Assembly: GCA_965662355.1 (NCBI GenBank)
Contig: CBFIHP010000020.1
Location: forward strand, 1 to 64,000
Direction of reading: 5' to 3'
DNA length: 64,000 nucleotides
Origin: GCA-2683825 sp965662355
GTDB lineage: Bacteria; Planctomycetota; UBA1135; GCA-002686595
This document shows, one piece after another, positions 1 through 9,111 of the stretch. The position numbers and the translations under genes were made by a program. The notes beneath the pieces were generated by a model. The model was not told the DNA's origin and did no database searches. It was given only the letters and a program-made list of their open reading frames with translations. How positions within the stretch are numbered: the first letter of the stretch is position 1; every line of letters starts with the position of its first letter.

Positions 1-132
1 CGACTCTTCCCACGTCATCCGCGACAGAATCTTCTTAAGCCGTGTAACCGCAGCTGCCGCTCGCACTACTACAGGTGATCGGAGCGAACCGCGCCCCTGC
101 CAGAGCTCCTCCTTCCCCTGGGGAGATTCCAT
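1..132. other. left-edge stretch without a recognised gene
   Basis: No convincing coding region is visible. Short open frames on the plus strand run in from the window edge and stop within about 40 to 130 bases, and none is recognisable as the end of a known protein. The last dozen bases carry the purine-rich ribosome-binding site of the small lipoprotein gene that follows. Confidence 0.4.
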
Positions 133-351
133 ATGAAGCAATGGCAAGTCATGATTCTGCTCGGCACCGTGATGGCCTCCTGCTCAGCACCGCGTTCCCG
201 TGCTGTGCAGGCCAAAGGGCCGGTTCAAGTCCTGGAGTCGCTGGAAGTCTCGGCCCAGATCACGGCGAATGGAACCAGGATCCGGGTCTTGAGAGACCCA
301 TCGAGCCAGGAACGTCCGCGAAGGCGCTGCGGACCGAATACCATCGACTGA
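133..351 (+). CDS. small putative lipoprotein, 72 aa
   Basis: The short product starts with a charged residue, a hydrophobic stretch (residues 5-15) and a lipobox-like ending M-A-S-C at about residue 17, as expected for a type II signal peptide. The ATG is preceded by GGGGAG eight bases upstream, a good ribosome-binding site, which is the main reason to accept it. The mature part (about 55 residues) is basic at the end, has no recognisable domain and is of unknown function. The downstream phosphodiesterase gene is on the same strand about 120 bases away. An overlapping frame (75-359) looks like a shadow because it lacks a signal sequence. Confidence 0.45.
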   Translation: MKQWQVMILLGTVMASCSAPRSRAVQAKGPVQVLESLEVSAQITANGTRIRVLRDPSSQERPRRRCGPNTID

Positions 352-470
352 GCGCGTGATCGGTACGCACTAGGCGAGCGAAGGATCGAAGGGATACTCT
401 TTCAACCCTGGGTCGCTTGCGGAGGATGCGACCCAGGGCATGCGGGACATGCGGGCGGGGAAAGCCCAAG

Positions 471-1451
471 ATGCCTTTGATGAGCGATGAGCCCGAGGAC
501 GAATCCAGCCCCTGGTGGCAGGCGCCGGTCACCATCGTGCTGCTCGCCTGGTGCGCCTCGCTCGTGCTGGCCGGTGTGACACTGGCTACTTTCGCCGCGA
601 AGCTGCACTGGGTCTTCGAGTTGACGTGTCACTTCGCTCTTCAGTACGCGTGGGCTGCAGCCGCCCTGCTGCTCGCCTTCTCGATCACTCGAAAGAAGTG
701 GGGCGTCCTGGTCGCGGGCCTCTTGCTTCTGATCCACGGGGTGCCGCTCGTCGGTGTCTACTTCGACGGCGAGCACACTCCGCTCTCGGATCACAGGCCC
801 GTACGCGTGCTCCTGGCCAACGTCCATACAGCGAATACGCAACACGACGAACTTCTTCTTCTGATCGAGCTCGAACAGCCGGACGTCGTCCTTTTGATCG
901 AGGTCAACTCCCTCTGGCTCGAGGCGCTCGATTCACTGGCGAGCACACATCCGCATGCCGTCTCGATCCCCCGTGCCGACAATTTTGGGATCGCGCTGTT
1001 CTCGCGCCTGCCCTTCGTCGGCGCGAGCGCCATCGACCTCGGCGCGGCGGACGTGCCGTCGCTCGAGGCCCATTTCGACATCGATGGGAGTCCTCTGCAC
1101 ATCGTCCTGACGCACCCCGTCCCGCCCGGTGCCTGGGGGACCCGCGAGCGCGACGTGCAATTGCGCCACGCCGCCGAACATGCTCGTGGCCTCGGCGCTC
1201 GAACCGTCCTCGCCGGAGACTTGAACATCACGCCCTGGTCACCGATGTTCCGGGAGATGCTCACGATCAGTGGCATGCGCGACTCACGCAAGGGTTTCGG
1301 AGTTCACCCGACCTGGATCTCCCAAATGCCAGCGGCCCTGCGAATCCCGATCGACCACGTGCTCACATCCCCCGATATTGCGGTCGTCGATTGCCGCGTC
1401 GGTCCGCACATCGGATCCGATCATCGCCCGCTGATCGTGGACGTGCGCTAG
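471..1451 (+). CDS. membrane-anchored endonuclease/exonuclease/phosphatase (EEP) family protein
   Basis: The 326-residue protein has about three N-terminal transmembrane segments within residues 15-95, then a complete EEP (DNase I-like) domain. Visible family landmarks are the N-containing first strand (LLANVHTAN), the metal-binding Glu (LLIEVNS), the HPVPPG loop, the AGDLNITPWS catalytic block, IDHVLTS and the terminal GSDHRPLI with the catalytic Asp-His. This architecture matches the YafD/YlaK-like group of membrane-tethered EEP proteins, whose substrates may be phosphodiesters of nucleic acids or lipids; the substrate cannot be told here. ATG 471 follows GGGGAAAG. An in-frame ATG at 480 is an alternative, and the longer frame from 417 adds only an arginine-rich leader. 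It converges on the hydrolase gene on the other strand. Confidence 0.85.
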   Translation: MPLMSDEPEDESSPWWQAPVTIVLLAWCASLVLAGVTLATFAAKLHWVFELTCHFALQYAWAAAALLLAFSITRKKWGVLVAGLLLLIHGVPLVGVYFDGEHTPLSDHRPVRVLLANVHTANTQHDELLLLIELEQPDVVLLIEVNSLWLEALDSLASTHPHAVSIPRADNFGIALFSRLPFVGASAIDLGAADVPSLEAHFDIDGSPLHIVLTHPVPPGAWGTRERDVQLRHAAEHARGLGARTVLAGDLNITPWSPMFREMLTISGMRDSRKGFGVHPTWISQMPAALRIPIDHVLTSPDIAVVDCRVGPHIGSDHRPLIVDVR

Positions 1452-1591
1452 ATTCCAGGAGGAATGGGTTGATATCGAACCGCCGCCTTCAACCCCTGGA
1501 AGGGATCGTACAGGCGCGCGAAGAACCGATCCGAGAAGATGGACCCCTTGGGCCCCTGAACGACCGAACCACCCCCGGAAGCAAACGCCTC

Positions 1592-3061
1592 CTAGAGCAG
1601 CTCCTTCGCCGAAAGCCACTCGATCATGTCATCGAGTACACCCTCGTCGAACGTGATCTCGATCTTCACATACTCCGCCTGCGCACCCGTCTCGGTGGGC
1701 TGGAACAGGTGGTTTCTGTTCGGGTAGTGAATCGCCGTCACGTCACCGCGGCCGCGCCGGACCGCGGCTTCGATCGCGTCGAGGTTCTGGGTGTGCCACA
1801 CCTGTCGGTCCTTGTCTCCGTTCAGCGCGAGAATGGGACAGCGCACCGTGGACAGAATGGGTGCGGGGTCGTAGCCGAAAGCAAAACGCCACCAGGGGCT
1901 GTCGAACTGACGCAAGAGCGCGCGCAGCCCACTGGCCGCACGCTTGGGGTCGCCCCCGGAATTCGCCAGACCCGCGGCCACCCAGGCGTCTACGAATCCG
2001 TCCTCTAGCTCGAGCAGTTGCTCCGTCGGCTGTTGCAAGACGAGCGCGGCCTGAATGGCCTCCATCAACGTGGAGAGCCTTTCCACCGTCGCTTTGTCCG
2101 CTCCTTGCAGCTCCCATTCGAGCTCGAATTGCTTTCGGAACACCGCTGCGCCGGGTGCGCCAGGACCGGCGAGCAGGACGAGAAAGGCAACGTCGGGATC
2201 GAGCAACGTGACGAGCGGCGCGATCATGCCTCCCTCGCTGTGTCCGATGAGGCCGATCCCCTCTGGAGCCAGTTCGGCCTCCCGGCGCAACCGACGAACG
2301 ACCGCGGCAGTGTCCGTCGCCAAGAGCAGGCTGGTCGCATCCTTCCCGACCGGCGTGGTCTGCGTGACCCTGGACCGACCGACGCCGCGGTCGTCGAAGC
2401 GAAAGACGGCCAGGCCCTTGCGGGTCAGGTGGTCCGCGATGACGAGGAACGGCTTGTGCCCCAATGCGGACGAGTCCCGGTCCTCGCGTCCGCCACCCGA
2501 GATGAGGACCGCGGTTGCGTACGGGCCGGGCCCGAAACGCTCGACTTCTGGCAGGCTGAGCGTCCCGGAGAGCGTGTGCCCCGCGGGGTGCTGTGCGACG
2601 AGCTCGCGCGTGCGGTATGGGAAGGGCGGAACCGGGTGCTGTGGTCTAGACACGGCGCGGTAGTCGTAGTCATCGTCGCGCTCGAGGTTCAGCTCGAGGA
2701 CGACCTCACCCTGGCGCAGCTCGCCGCTCAGCCGACCTCGCTCCAGATCCAGCTCGGCAACGATTTGCATGGAGCGCGCCCCGGGGATCACTGCGTGCAG
2801 GGTCCCATCCTCGACGACCAGCTTGCTGAGGGGGAGGTCGTGAGCGTCGCGCAGGGGAATGTCGATCGTACCCACCCACCCCTTGGTCGAGTCCTGGCTG
2901 AGAGTGATGGCCAGCTCGAGCTCGAGCCCGGAGGAGTGCCGTGCGGCGCCCACGTACACCACGCGCGAAGCGTTGCTTGTCGATTGCGCAGCTTGCTCGC
3001 GGTCACGCTGGTCGGCCTGTGTCAAAAAGAACCCGATCAGGAGTGCCGTCAAGTATTTCAT
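1592..3061 (-). CDS. secreted alpha/beta hydrolase (serine esterase/peptidase-like)
   Basis: 489 residues beginning with a signal peptide (MKYLTALLIGFFLTQA). A beta-rich region of about 120 residues precedes the hydrolase domain. The catalytic domain shows the oxyanion strand VLISGGGREDRD (about 185-196), the conserved RFDDRGVGRS, the nucleophile elbow GHSEGG (Ser275), the acid loop ALNGDKDRQV and the His in NRNHLF. This order is typical of S9-like or X-Pro-type hydrolases of the cell envelope. The start at 3061 was chosen because the longer upstream frame overlaps the neighbouring gene and the signal peptide begins here. It starts six bases beyond the stop of the membrane protein gene, so it is probably the last gene of a padR-controlled operon. 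The substrate is unknown. Confidence 0.85.
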   Translation of the reverse strand: MKYLTALLIGFFLTQADQRDREQAAQSTSNASRVVYVGAARHSSGLELELAITLSQDSTKGWVGTIDIPLRDAHDLPLSKLVVEDGTLHAVIPGARSMQIVAELDLERGRLSGELRQGEVVLELNLERDDDYDYRAVSRPQHPVPPFPYRTRELVAQHPAGHTLSGTLSLPEVERFGPGPYATAVLISGGGREDRDSSALGHKPFLVIADHLTRKGLAVFRFDDRGVGRSRVTQTTPVGKDATSLLLATDTAAVVRRLRREAELAPEGIGLIGHSEGGMIAPLVTLLDPDVAFLVLLAGPGAPGAAVFRKQFELEWELQGADKATVERLSTLMEAIQAALVLQQPTEQLLELEDGFVDAWVAAGLANSGGDPKRAASGLRALLRQFDSPWWRFAFGYDPAPILSTVRCPILALNGDKDRQVWHTQNLDAIEAAVRRGRGDVTAIHYPNRNHLFQPTETGAQAEYVKIEITFDEGVLDDMIEWLSAKELL

Positions 3062-3066
3062 GGGAG

Positions 3067-3774
3067 TCACACTGCGAAGCGCCGAAGAGATCTGACCATC
3101 GCCGTCGACGTCTCGTACCTCACGGCCAGGTGAAAGGCCAGGAAGCTCAAGAGGGGAAGCGCGAAGCGCAACGCTCGCGGCTCCCATCCCAGCCCGACGT
3201 AGAGCGTGCCGCCGGGAGCCATCGGCGACTCCAGGTGATAACCGAGCATGCAGAGCCCGCCGAGCACGGCCAGCGCAAGGCAAGCGGCCAGCGCCCAGCG
3301 CATCGGGGCTCTGCTGAGCCAAGCCTGGGCACAGAAGAGGAAGCCGAGGCCGGGCAGGATCAGGAACGCGATGGCGGTGTAGCTCGAGTGCGCGAAGATC
3401 TGGAGGAGCCTGTTGTCCTCCGCCACCCCGAACAGGTTCAAGGCCACCCAGGCCAACCCACAGGCGACTCCGATAGCCACCGTCATCGAGACGAGGGCCA
3501 TTGCGAGTGGGCCGATGAGGAACACAAGCGAAGGCCGCGTCCGTGCCAGGGAGTGTGTTCCACGCCCGGCGAGTGCCATCGTCACGATGGTCTCGATGTC
3601 GCCGAGTGCCTGGTCCGCCGCTCGTTCCGCCTCGTCGCTGCCTGCACCCTCGGCACGTTGATCCTCCACGAGAGCCGCGCGGTGGTCGGCGAGCTCGTCA
3701 CGAAGGCGCTGCGCGTAGCGCGGTGCAGCCCCGTCGCGCACGAGTGTCGTCTCGAGTTCATCCCAGTGCAGCAC
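3067..3774 (-). CDS. HAAS/DUF1700-like N-terminal domain membrane protein
   Basis: 235 residues. The first ~65 form a charged helical segment (WDELETTLVRDGAAPRY then RLRDELADH) like the HAAS/permease-prefix domain that habitually follows PadR genes, with the typical DE-ERAADQALGD continuation. The remainder holds about five hydrophobic helices. In the family such proteins are thought to be membrane partners of PadR-regulated transport or envelope functions; no enzymatic motif is seen. It overlaps the 3' end of padR by 17 bases and is followed after six bases by the hydrolase, which argues for co-transcription from the promoter at about 4150-4177. Confidence 0.7.
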   Translation of the reverse strand: MLHWDELETTLVRDGAAPRYAQRLRDELADHRAALVEDQRAEGAGSDEAERAADQALGDIETIVTMALAGRGTHSLARTRPSLVFLIGPLAMALVSMTVAIGVACGLAWVALNLFGVAEDNRLLQIFAHSSYTAIAFLILPGLGFLFCAQAWLSRAPMRWALAACLALAVLGGLCMLGYHLESPMAPGGTLYVGLGWEPRALRFALPLLSFLAFHLAVRYETSTAMVRSLRRFAV

Positions 3775-4123
3775 TGTGATCTCCCTTCGCTCCGCTTCCG
3801 CCGCCGAGCACCGACGAGACAGCCCGTGCGACGCCCCACCAGAGATCCGCGTCTCGCTTCAGGTGGCGGCGGCCCTTCGCCGTCGTACGGTAGTAAACCC
3901 GCGGCCGCCCGTTGGATTTGTCCCGTCGGCTGCGCAACAGCCCGTCGTGTTCTAGCTCATGCAAGAGCGGATAGATCACGCCCTCTCCGAGCGCGATGAC
4001 ATCTCCGGTCGACGTACGGAGCGCGCGTCCCAGCTCGTAGCCGTACATTTCCTGCTCCGCCAGGAGCTTCAGAATGAGGAGCCTCGGAACGCCATGCAGA
4101 TAGCGGAGTTTGCGGGATGTCAT
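3758..4123 (-). CDS. PadR family transcriptional regulator
   Basis: 121-residue winged-helix repressor. It contains the PadR signature: LLILKLLAEQEMYGYELGRA, then a loop, GVIYPLLHELEHDGLL (recognition helix) and the wing RPRVYYRTTAKGRRHL. The ATG at 4123 starts in the position usual for the family (MTSRKLRYLHGVPRLLIL); the longer frame to 4255 crosses the promoter. The C-terminal dimerisation tail is short, ending about 20 residues after the wing, as in the short PadR subfamily. It is the first gene of the padR / membrane protein / hydrolase operon and lies directly downstream of three repeated half-sites that also overlap its own promoter, so autoregulation is likely. Confidence 0.9.
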   Translation of the reverse strand: MTSRKLRYLHGVPRLLILKLLAEQEMYGYELGRALRTSTGDVIALGEGVIYPLLHELEHDGLLRSRRDKSNGRPRVYYRTTAKGRRHLKRDADLWWGVARAVSSVLGGGSGAKGDHSAALG

Positions 4124-4128
4124 GCGGA

Positions 4129-4177
4129 ATACCTCGTCAGCACACCCATCATACCTAGACTCACGAGGTATCGTCAA
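4129..4177 (-). promoter_or_regulatory. promoter and candidate PadR operator
   Basis: On the minus strand a sigma70-like promoter can be read: TTGACG (4172-4177), an 18-base spacer and TATGAT (4148-4153). The spacer and -10 are occupied by a dyad ATACCT-N9-AGGTAT (4151-4171), extended on one arm to ATACCTCGT. A further ATACCTCGT on the plus strand (4129-4137) lies just upstream of the padR start. Three copies of a nine-base half-site around one promoter suggest binding of the PadR dimer. The promoter match is direct; the assignment to PadR is inference. Confidence 0.6.
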
Positions 4178-4221
4178 GCACAAGGTCGGCGAGGCGCGCG
4201 TCAGAGGCGCTCGGGTCGCAG

Positions 4222-5154
4222 CTAGTCGATCAGGAGCTTGGTATCCGCTAGCCACGTGAGCAGCAGCTCGGGCCAGCGCCCCACGGGCAAGTCCGGCTGG
4301 CGCATGCCGTAGCCATGTCCACCGCGTGCAAACACGTGCAGTTCCGCGGGGACCTTGGCTGCGCGCAGCGCGGAGTAGTAGAAGAGAGAGTTTTCGACAC
4401 GTACCGGATCGTCGGAGGTGTGCACCAGGAAGGCGGGCGGGGTGTTCTCCGTGACGTGCAGCTCGCTCGAGAATCGCTGCACGAGGGCTGGCGAGGGATC
4501 GGCTCCGAGCAGGTTCTTGCGCGAGCCGTCGTGTCCGATGCCAGGGAGCAGCGAGACCACCGGATAGACCAGGACGCTGAAGTCGGGCCCGCCATTCTTC
4601 AACTCAACCGAAGCCGAGGCGGCCAGATGGCCACCAGCCGAGAACCCCATGATGCCCACACGCGCCGGATCCACCCTCCAGTGCTCGGCCTCTTGGCGCA
4701 CGAGTGCGAGGGCACGCCGCGCATCAGCGAGCGGTGCCTCGTGCCCATACACGTGGCCGTCCGGTCGCGGCAGGCGGTACTTCAACACAACTCCGACAAC
4801 GCCCGACTGTGCGAACCAGCGCGCAATGTCGTGGCCCTCCTTGTCGTAGGCCAGGACCCCGTAGCCGCCGCCTGGGCAGACAACGACAGCAGGACGAGAC
4901 GCGCCCTCCTTCGATTCGGGGAGGTAGGCCGTAATCGTCGGTACGTGCACGTTGCGAACGTGTCGATCGCCACCGGCCGGACGATCCTGAACGTGTTCCG
5001 GCGGAACCGCCTTGGCCGCGGCTTCGCCCGGGGCGCCCGGAACGCCGTCCGGCCAGAGGGGCATTTCGATACCCGACTGGACAGCGCTACTGAGGTTGTC
5101 TTGGGCCATGGTGAACAGGACGAGCGGCAAGAGCAGGTCGATCGTGGTCAGCAT
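4222..5154 (-). CDS. secreted alpha/beta hydrolase, acetyl/feruloyl esterase-like
   Basis: 310 residues with a signal peptide (MLTTIDLLLPLVLFTMA). Family marks are the oxyanion hole CPGGGY (93-98), the nucleophile elbow GFSAGG (Ser172), the Asp loop HTSDDPVRVEN and the His in ARGGHGYGM. These match the BD-FAE/Aes group that removes acetyl or feruloyl groups from plant or algal polysaccharides, often encoded next to sulfatases as here. The start is set at 5154, where GGAGG lies ten bases upstream and the signal peptide begins; the longer frame to 5304 overlaps the sulfatase. It lies 73 bases downstream of the sulfatase and is likely in one transcription unit with it. Substrate not determinable. 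Confidence 0.85.
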   Translation of the reverse strand: MLTTIDLLLPLVLFTMAQDNLSSAVQSGIEMPLWPDGVPGAPGEAAAKAVPPEHVQDRPAGGDRHVRNVHVPTITAYLPESKEGASRPAVVVCPGGGYGVLAYDKEGHDIARWFAQSGVVGVVLKYRLPRPDGHVYGHEAPLADARRALALVRQEAEHWRVDPARVGIMGFSAGGHLAASASVELKNGGPDFSVLVYPVVSLLPGIGHDGSRKNLLGADPSPALVQRFSSELHVTENTPPAFLVHTSDDPVRVENSLFYYSALRAAKVPAELHVFARGGHGYGMRQPDLPVGRWPELLLTWLADTKLLID

Positions 5155-5227
5155 ACGGACAAGCCTCCGATTCTCCGTGAAGGGGATGATAACGCCGCTG
5201 CTCGACCCTCGCAGTGACTCCAGGGGC

Positions 5228-6775
5228 CTAGTCACGGCTCCGGCCATCCTGAATGAGCTTCTCCAGTCGTGCAATGAGTCGCTTGGCGACATCGGGATGG
5301 GCACTTATCACGTCGCTCATCTCACCGGGATCGTTGGTCAGGTGGAAGAGCTGGTAACGAGGAACGGGAACGTTCGCCAGGGGCTGCTCGACCGTCACAT
5401 TGCGCGCTCGCTTGGAATCGTGGCGTTGTAACTTCCATTCGCCCACCCGCAGGGCATAGTTCCCGCTGCGGCCGTTGTCCTGCTGAACAAGGTGATCGCG
5501 GCCCGTACCGCCCGTCTCGCCAAGCAGCGCCGCGCTGACGTCAAAACTGTCCAGACAGGCCTGCGCGGGAACTTCGACGTCGACCAGGGCCGCGAAGCTG
5601 GCCGCCAGGTCGATCGTGCAAACCAATTCGTCCGACACCCCGGGTCGGATGCGCCCCTTCCAGCGGGTGATGAAGGGAGTGCGCGTACCGCCCTCGTAGA
5701 CGCTGTACTTGCCGCCGCGGTAGGGGTACGCGGGGCGATGATCCCCGCGCTTCTCCAGGGCGCCGTCCTTGTAGCCGTCGTCCATGACCGGTCCGTTGTC
5801 CGAGCAAAAGAGGATCAAGGTCTTGTCCGCGATCTCGAGTCGATCCAGAGTCTGCATGAGCTCACCGACACACCAGTCGAGCTGAACGATGCTGTCCCCG
5901 CGATGGCCGAGCGACGTCTTGCCCTGGAAGCGTTCATGCGGTATGCGAGGCACATGTAGGTCGTGGGACGAGAAGAAGAGAAAGAACGGGTTGTCCTTAT
6001 TGTCCTCGATCCACCGTTGCGACTGCTTGACCCACTCGTCGGCAAGATCCTCGTCACGAAAGCGAGCAGCATGGCCACCCGTATAGAAGCCGATGCGGCT
6101 GATGCCGTTGTGGATCGTCGCGTTGTGGCCATGCGACCAGTCCACCTTCAGGGAAGCCCGATGCGTGATTCCGGTCGGGTGATTTTCACTGGGCTTTCTA
6201 TTGCCGACCCAGAGCGGATCCTCGGGATCGAGGTTCAGGACGCGCCTGTTCCTCACAAATACCTGGGGCACGCGATCGTTCGTGGTCGGCAATAGAAAGT
6301 TGAAGTCAAAACCGATCTCACGCGGGCCCGGCTTCAATTCGCCGTTCCAATCCGGCCCCTGTGGCCCGCCCAACCCCAGGTGCCACTTGCCGATCACCGC
6401 GGTCTTGTAGCCGCTTTGCCGGAGGAGCGAAGCAAGCGTCACCGTGCCCGGCTGGATAAGTGCCGGGCTATTGGGCGGTGCGATGCCGGTGCCCTCACGC
6501 CGAAAGGCGTAGGTACCCGTAAGAAAGGAATAGCGAGTCGGAGTGCAGGTCGAGGCCGAGCAGTAGCCGCTCGTGAAACGTAGCCCCTCCCCCGCCAAAC
6601 GGTCGATGTTCGGAGTTTGAAACGCGGTCGCCCCGTAGCAGGACAGATCGCCGTAACCCATGTCGTCGGCCATGATGACGACGATGTTGGGACGCTCCGT
6701 CGCATGAATGGCGAGAGCCAGCAGGCTCGAAACCAGGGTGCCGTGCAGAAACCGCGTGAGGCTCGGGGAAGTCAT
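5228..6775 (-). CDS. sulfatase, S1 family (formylglycine-dependent arylsulfatase-like)
   Basis: 515 residues, with a signal peptide (about 1-25) followed by RPNIVVIMADDMGYGD, the metal-binding DD. The formylglycine motif C-T-P-T-R is at 77-81 and is canonical for conversion by FGE. Later landmarks include GKWHLG, the LFFSSHDLHVPRIPH loop and FCSDNGP. It should hydrolyse sulfate esters, probably of a polysaccharide, in the periplasm or outside. It is followed after 73 bases by the carbohydrate esterase and preceded by the S41 protease, all on the minus strand. Length is normal for the family. No FGE gene is seen in this window. Confidence 0.93.
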   Translation of the reverse strand: MTSPSLTRFLHGTLVSSLLALAIHATERPNIVVIMADDMGYGDLSCYGATAFQTPNIDRLAGEGLRFTSGYCSASTCTPTRYSFLTGTYAFRREGTGIAPPNSPALIQPGTVTLASLLRQSGYKTAVIGKWHLGLGGPQGPDWNGELKPGPREIGFDFNFLLPTTNDRVPQVFVRNRRVLNLDPEDPLWVGNRKPSENHPTGITHRASLKVDWSHGHNATIHNGISRIGFYTGGHAARFRDEDLADEWVKQSQRWIEDNKDNPFFLFFSSHDLHVPRIPHERFQGKTSLGHRGDSIVQLDWCVGELMQTLDRLEIADKTLILFCSDNGPVMDDGYKDGALEKRGDHRPAYPYRGGKYSVYEGGTRTPFITRWKGRIRPGVSDELVCTIDLAASFAALVDVEVPAQACLDSFDVSAALLGETGGTGRDHLVQQDNGRSGNYALRVGEWKLQRHDSKRARNVTVEQPLANVPVPRYQLFHLTNDPGEMSDVISAHPDVAKRLIARLEKLIQDGRSRD

Positions 6776-6795
6776 GGTCGGTGATTAGAAATGCG

Positions 6796-8082
6796 CTACC
6801 GGCCGAAATCGAGGGCACGCCTGAGCACCGGATCCACACCCGCAAAGTACGACTTGGCGGTAAGCGGAACCTGGAGTTCGGGTTCGTGAGTGAGTCTCTC
6901 GTTGTGGTCCGGGTCGAACTCATGGTAACGCGTGGAGATCCGGACCATGAGATCCGGATGGTTCGGAAGGCGCACCGTCTCCGCGTCACCGTACTGATTC
7001 GGACCGCCTCCCGTGGGCTCGCCGACGAGAATGGCGTTCGTCTCGCGTTCGAGGACCGTCACCAGGTTTCCGGCCGCGGAGAACGTCCCGCGACCGATAA
7101 GGCAGAAAAGAGCGCCGCGTTGGTTGATGGTCTCGTCATCACGCAAAGCGTTCACGAGCGGATGGAATGTCGTGTTATCCCCACCCCCATTCGAACGGAT
7201 ATCGAGAACGAGACGTTCCACCTTCGTCGTGTGGAAAGCCTTCACGATCGTGTTCGCGAACGAGGCCAGGCTCTGGCCGGTACCGTCGTCCGCGCGCGTG
7301 AGATTGAATTGCACATAGAGCGCCCGCTGCTCCTCCAGGACGCGCGACCACCAGGGCATGCCCACATCGGCCAGCCACAGAACCTCGTCGTTCCGGGGAA
7401 GCCAGAAGGAGCGACGTCCCGATGCGACGCGGGACAGACGTTGCGCATGCAAGGACCCATCCGGAAACTCGAGTTCGAAGGTCGCCGCTCCACCGTCGGA
7501 CGTGATCCCGAGCCCGCATAAGAGCTCGGGCATGCGCAGCTTGAGCGGCAGTTTACCCAGAAGGTTCGTCTCGTTGTCGCACGAGATCAAGGGCGTCACT
7601 GCCTCGACGACGTCCTTCATCGGCGTCCCCTCGATACCGACGACACGTGCACCGACCAGGCTGGCGTGATCCTCGCTGTCCACATCGACGATGTACCAGC
7701 CCTCGTCAAAGCCATAGAGCTGGATCGGCAGCACGCCGAAAGAGGAGCCCGGCCACACACCGCAATGCCCTTCCTTCCCCGCGCTCCCGTGCAGACCCAG
7801 GAGCCGCATCAGCTCGAGCACGATCTGATCGTCCGTAAGGTCGGGGATCTGGTCGTACACCAGAGAAACGGCTTCCTCGAACTCGACCTGTGAGACGGCG
7901 TGATATGGCGCCGGATGGAGTCGTTCGAGTTCCGCCACGAGAAAGAAGAGGTCATCAGCCCATGCCTCGTCCCGATCCAGGGAGCCCTCGAAGGCCGGTG
8001 AAAAAGCACCCTCGCTCGTGCTGGCCAGCACTGCCATGGAGAGAAAGAAGAGGCTTCGCAATGAGGTGTTCCTGGCAAACAT
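6796..8082 (-). CDS. S41 family (C-terminal processing-like) peptidase, secreted
   Basis: 428 residues with a signal peptide (MFARNTSLRSLFFLSMAVLA). The C-terminal S41 domain has DIRSNGGG (294-301), the nucleophile region GRGTFSAAGN (Ser335) and GEPTGGGPNQYGD. An N-terminal helical section (40-100) and a middle region with VVGIEG may stand in for a PDZ-like part. Secreted S41 proteins of this kind are often poorly characterised and need not be CtpA-type processing proteases. The start at 8082 gives the signal peptide and has AGGA upstream; the longer frame to 8196 is basic and low-quality. It lies 20 bases upstream of the sulfatase start, suggesting co-transcription. Confidence 0.85.
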   Translation of the reverse strand: MFARNTSLRSLFFLSMAVLASTSEGAFSPAFEGSLDRDEAWADDLFFLVAELERLHPAPYHAVSQVEFEEAVSLVYDQIPDLTDDQIVLELMRLLGLHGSAGKEGHCGVWPGSSFGVLPIQLYGFDEGWYIVDVDSEDHASLVGARVVGIEGTPMKDVVEAVTPLISCDNETNLLGKLPLKLRMPELLCGLGITSDGGAATFELEFPDGSLHAQRLSRVASGRRSFWLPRNDEVLWLADVGMPWWSRVLEEQRALYVQFNLTRADDGTGQSLASFANTIVKAFHTTKVERLVLDIRSNGGGDNTTFHPLVNALRDDETINQRGALFCLIGRGTFSAAGNLVTVLERETNAILVGEPTGGGPNQYGDAETVRLPNHPDLMVRISTRYHEFDPDHNERLTHEPELQVPLTAKSYFAGVDPVLRRALDFGR

Positions 8083-8202
8083 GGGGGTCCTGTTGTGGCG
8101 ACAAAAGTGAATTCGAAGAGCGAGACGGTGAAGGATATTATGAATCGCAGTGGGAATGGACAGATGTCCAGCTCGCGCCGGGCGTCGTCTGGCCACTCGA
8201 AC

Positions 8203-9111
8203 TCAGCCTGGCTGGCAGTGGAACAGAGCCTCGGCAACCGCCTCCAGCCGGGTCCTTTGCTCCAGGTCTCGCAGCGCCCCCGCGGGCAGGCCCTCCGTAC
8301 CGTTGGCCGCTCCCCAGATAGCCCCGGCCATCGCGCCGATCGTGTCGACATCGCCTCCGCAGCGCCTGACGAATGCCAGTAATTCCAGATACGGAAGCTC
8401 CTGGAATCGCAGCCCCAGGTAGACGGCCGTCACGCAGGAATCGGTAGCGGCCATTCCATGACCAAGGAGACGGACGACTTCGTCGGGCTCGGAGCGGTGG
8501 TCGGATTGGATCCAGGTGCGCGCAATGTCGAGCCGCTCACGGAAGGCTCGCTCATGGCAGTGCCCCGCCGAGAAAGCCAACGTCTCCTCGGGACTGGAAG
8601 AGGTGAGGGCGCGGGCCACGGATGCGGCGACGAGCACAGCGCCTTCGATTCCAAGTGGATGGGCATGGGTGATGCGAGCGGAATCGCTTGCTGCAACGAC
8701 CAGGGTCCCACCATTCCCCGCACAGTACAGGCCGATGACGGGAGCGCGCATCGCACCGCCATTGCCATAGGAGCCATCGGGAAAGACCGACCGATTGGCT
8801 TCCCTCCAGGAATCACCCCTGCGAATGCGCTTGAGCAGCTTGGCAGCGCCAGGCCCGTATCCTCGACTCCAGCGATAGCTGCGAGCAAAACGCAAGGCAA
8901 CATCGTCGAGCTTGAGGGATCCCATGGCGATCAAGGACTCCGCGAGATCCAGTGACATCTGGGTGTCGTCCGTCCATCGGGTCTCGCCCGCGCGAGTCTT
9001 GCCGATCCCACGCCACAGCAAGCGTTCGACGAGACCACCCTCGAACGGCGCACCCAGTGCGTCCCCAAGGGCTAATCCAAGCAGACATCCCTTGAATCGA
9101 TCACTCGACAT
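8203..9111 (-). CDS. ADP-ribosylglycohydrolase family protein
   Basis: 302 residues. Starts MSSDRFKGCLLGLALGDALGAP, the typical opening of the DraG/ADPRH fold. Metal ligands are visible as WTDDTQMSLDLAESL (about 46-57) and GGDVDTIGAMAGAIWGA near residue 265. Known members remove ADP-ribose from proteins, DNA or small molecules using two Mg2+ ions; many planctomycetal members have no assigned substrate. The gene stands alone on the minus strand, 120 bases upstream of the S41 peptidase. No signal peptide, so it is cytoplasmic. Confidence 0.92.
   Translation of the reverse strand: MSSDRFKGCLLGLALGDALGAPFEGGLVERLLWRGIGKTRAGETRWTDDTQMSLDLAESLIAMGSLKLDDVALRFARSYRWSRGYGPGAAKLLKRIRRGDSWREANRSVFPDGSYGNGGAMRAPVIGLYCAGNGGTLVVAASDSARITHAHPLGIEGAVLVAASVARALTSSSPEETLAFSAGHCHERAFRERLDIARTWIQSDHRSEPDEVVRLLGHGMAATDSCVTAVYLGLRFQELPYLELLAFVRRCGGDVDTIGAMAGAIWGAANGTEGLPAGALRDLEQRTRLEAVAEALFHCQPG

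Noticed and set aside
515..2008. 497-codon open frame on the plus strand
   Set aside because: Overlaps the EEP domain in another frame and the secreted hydrolase in antisense; arginine-rich shadow.
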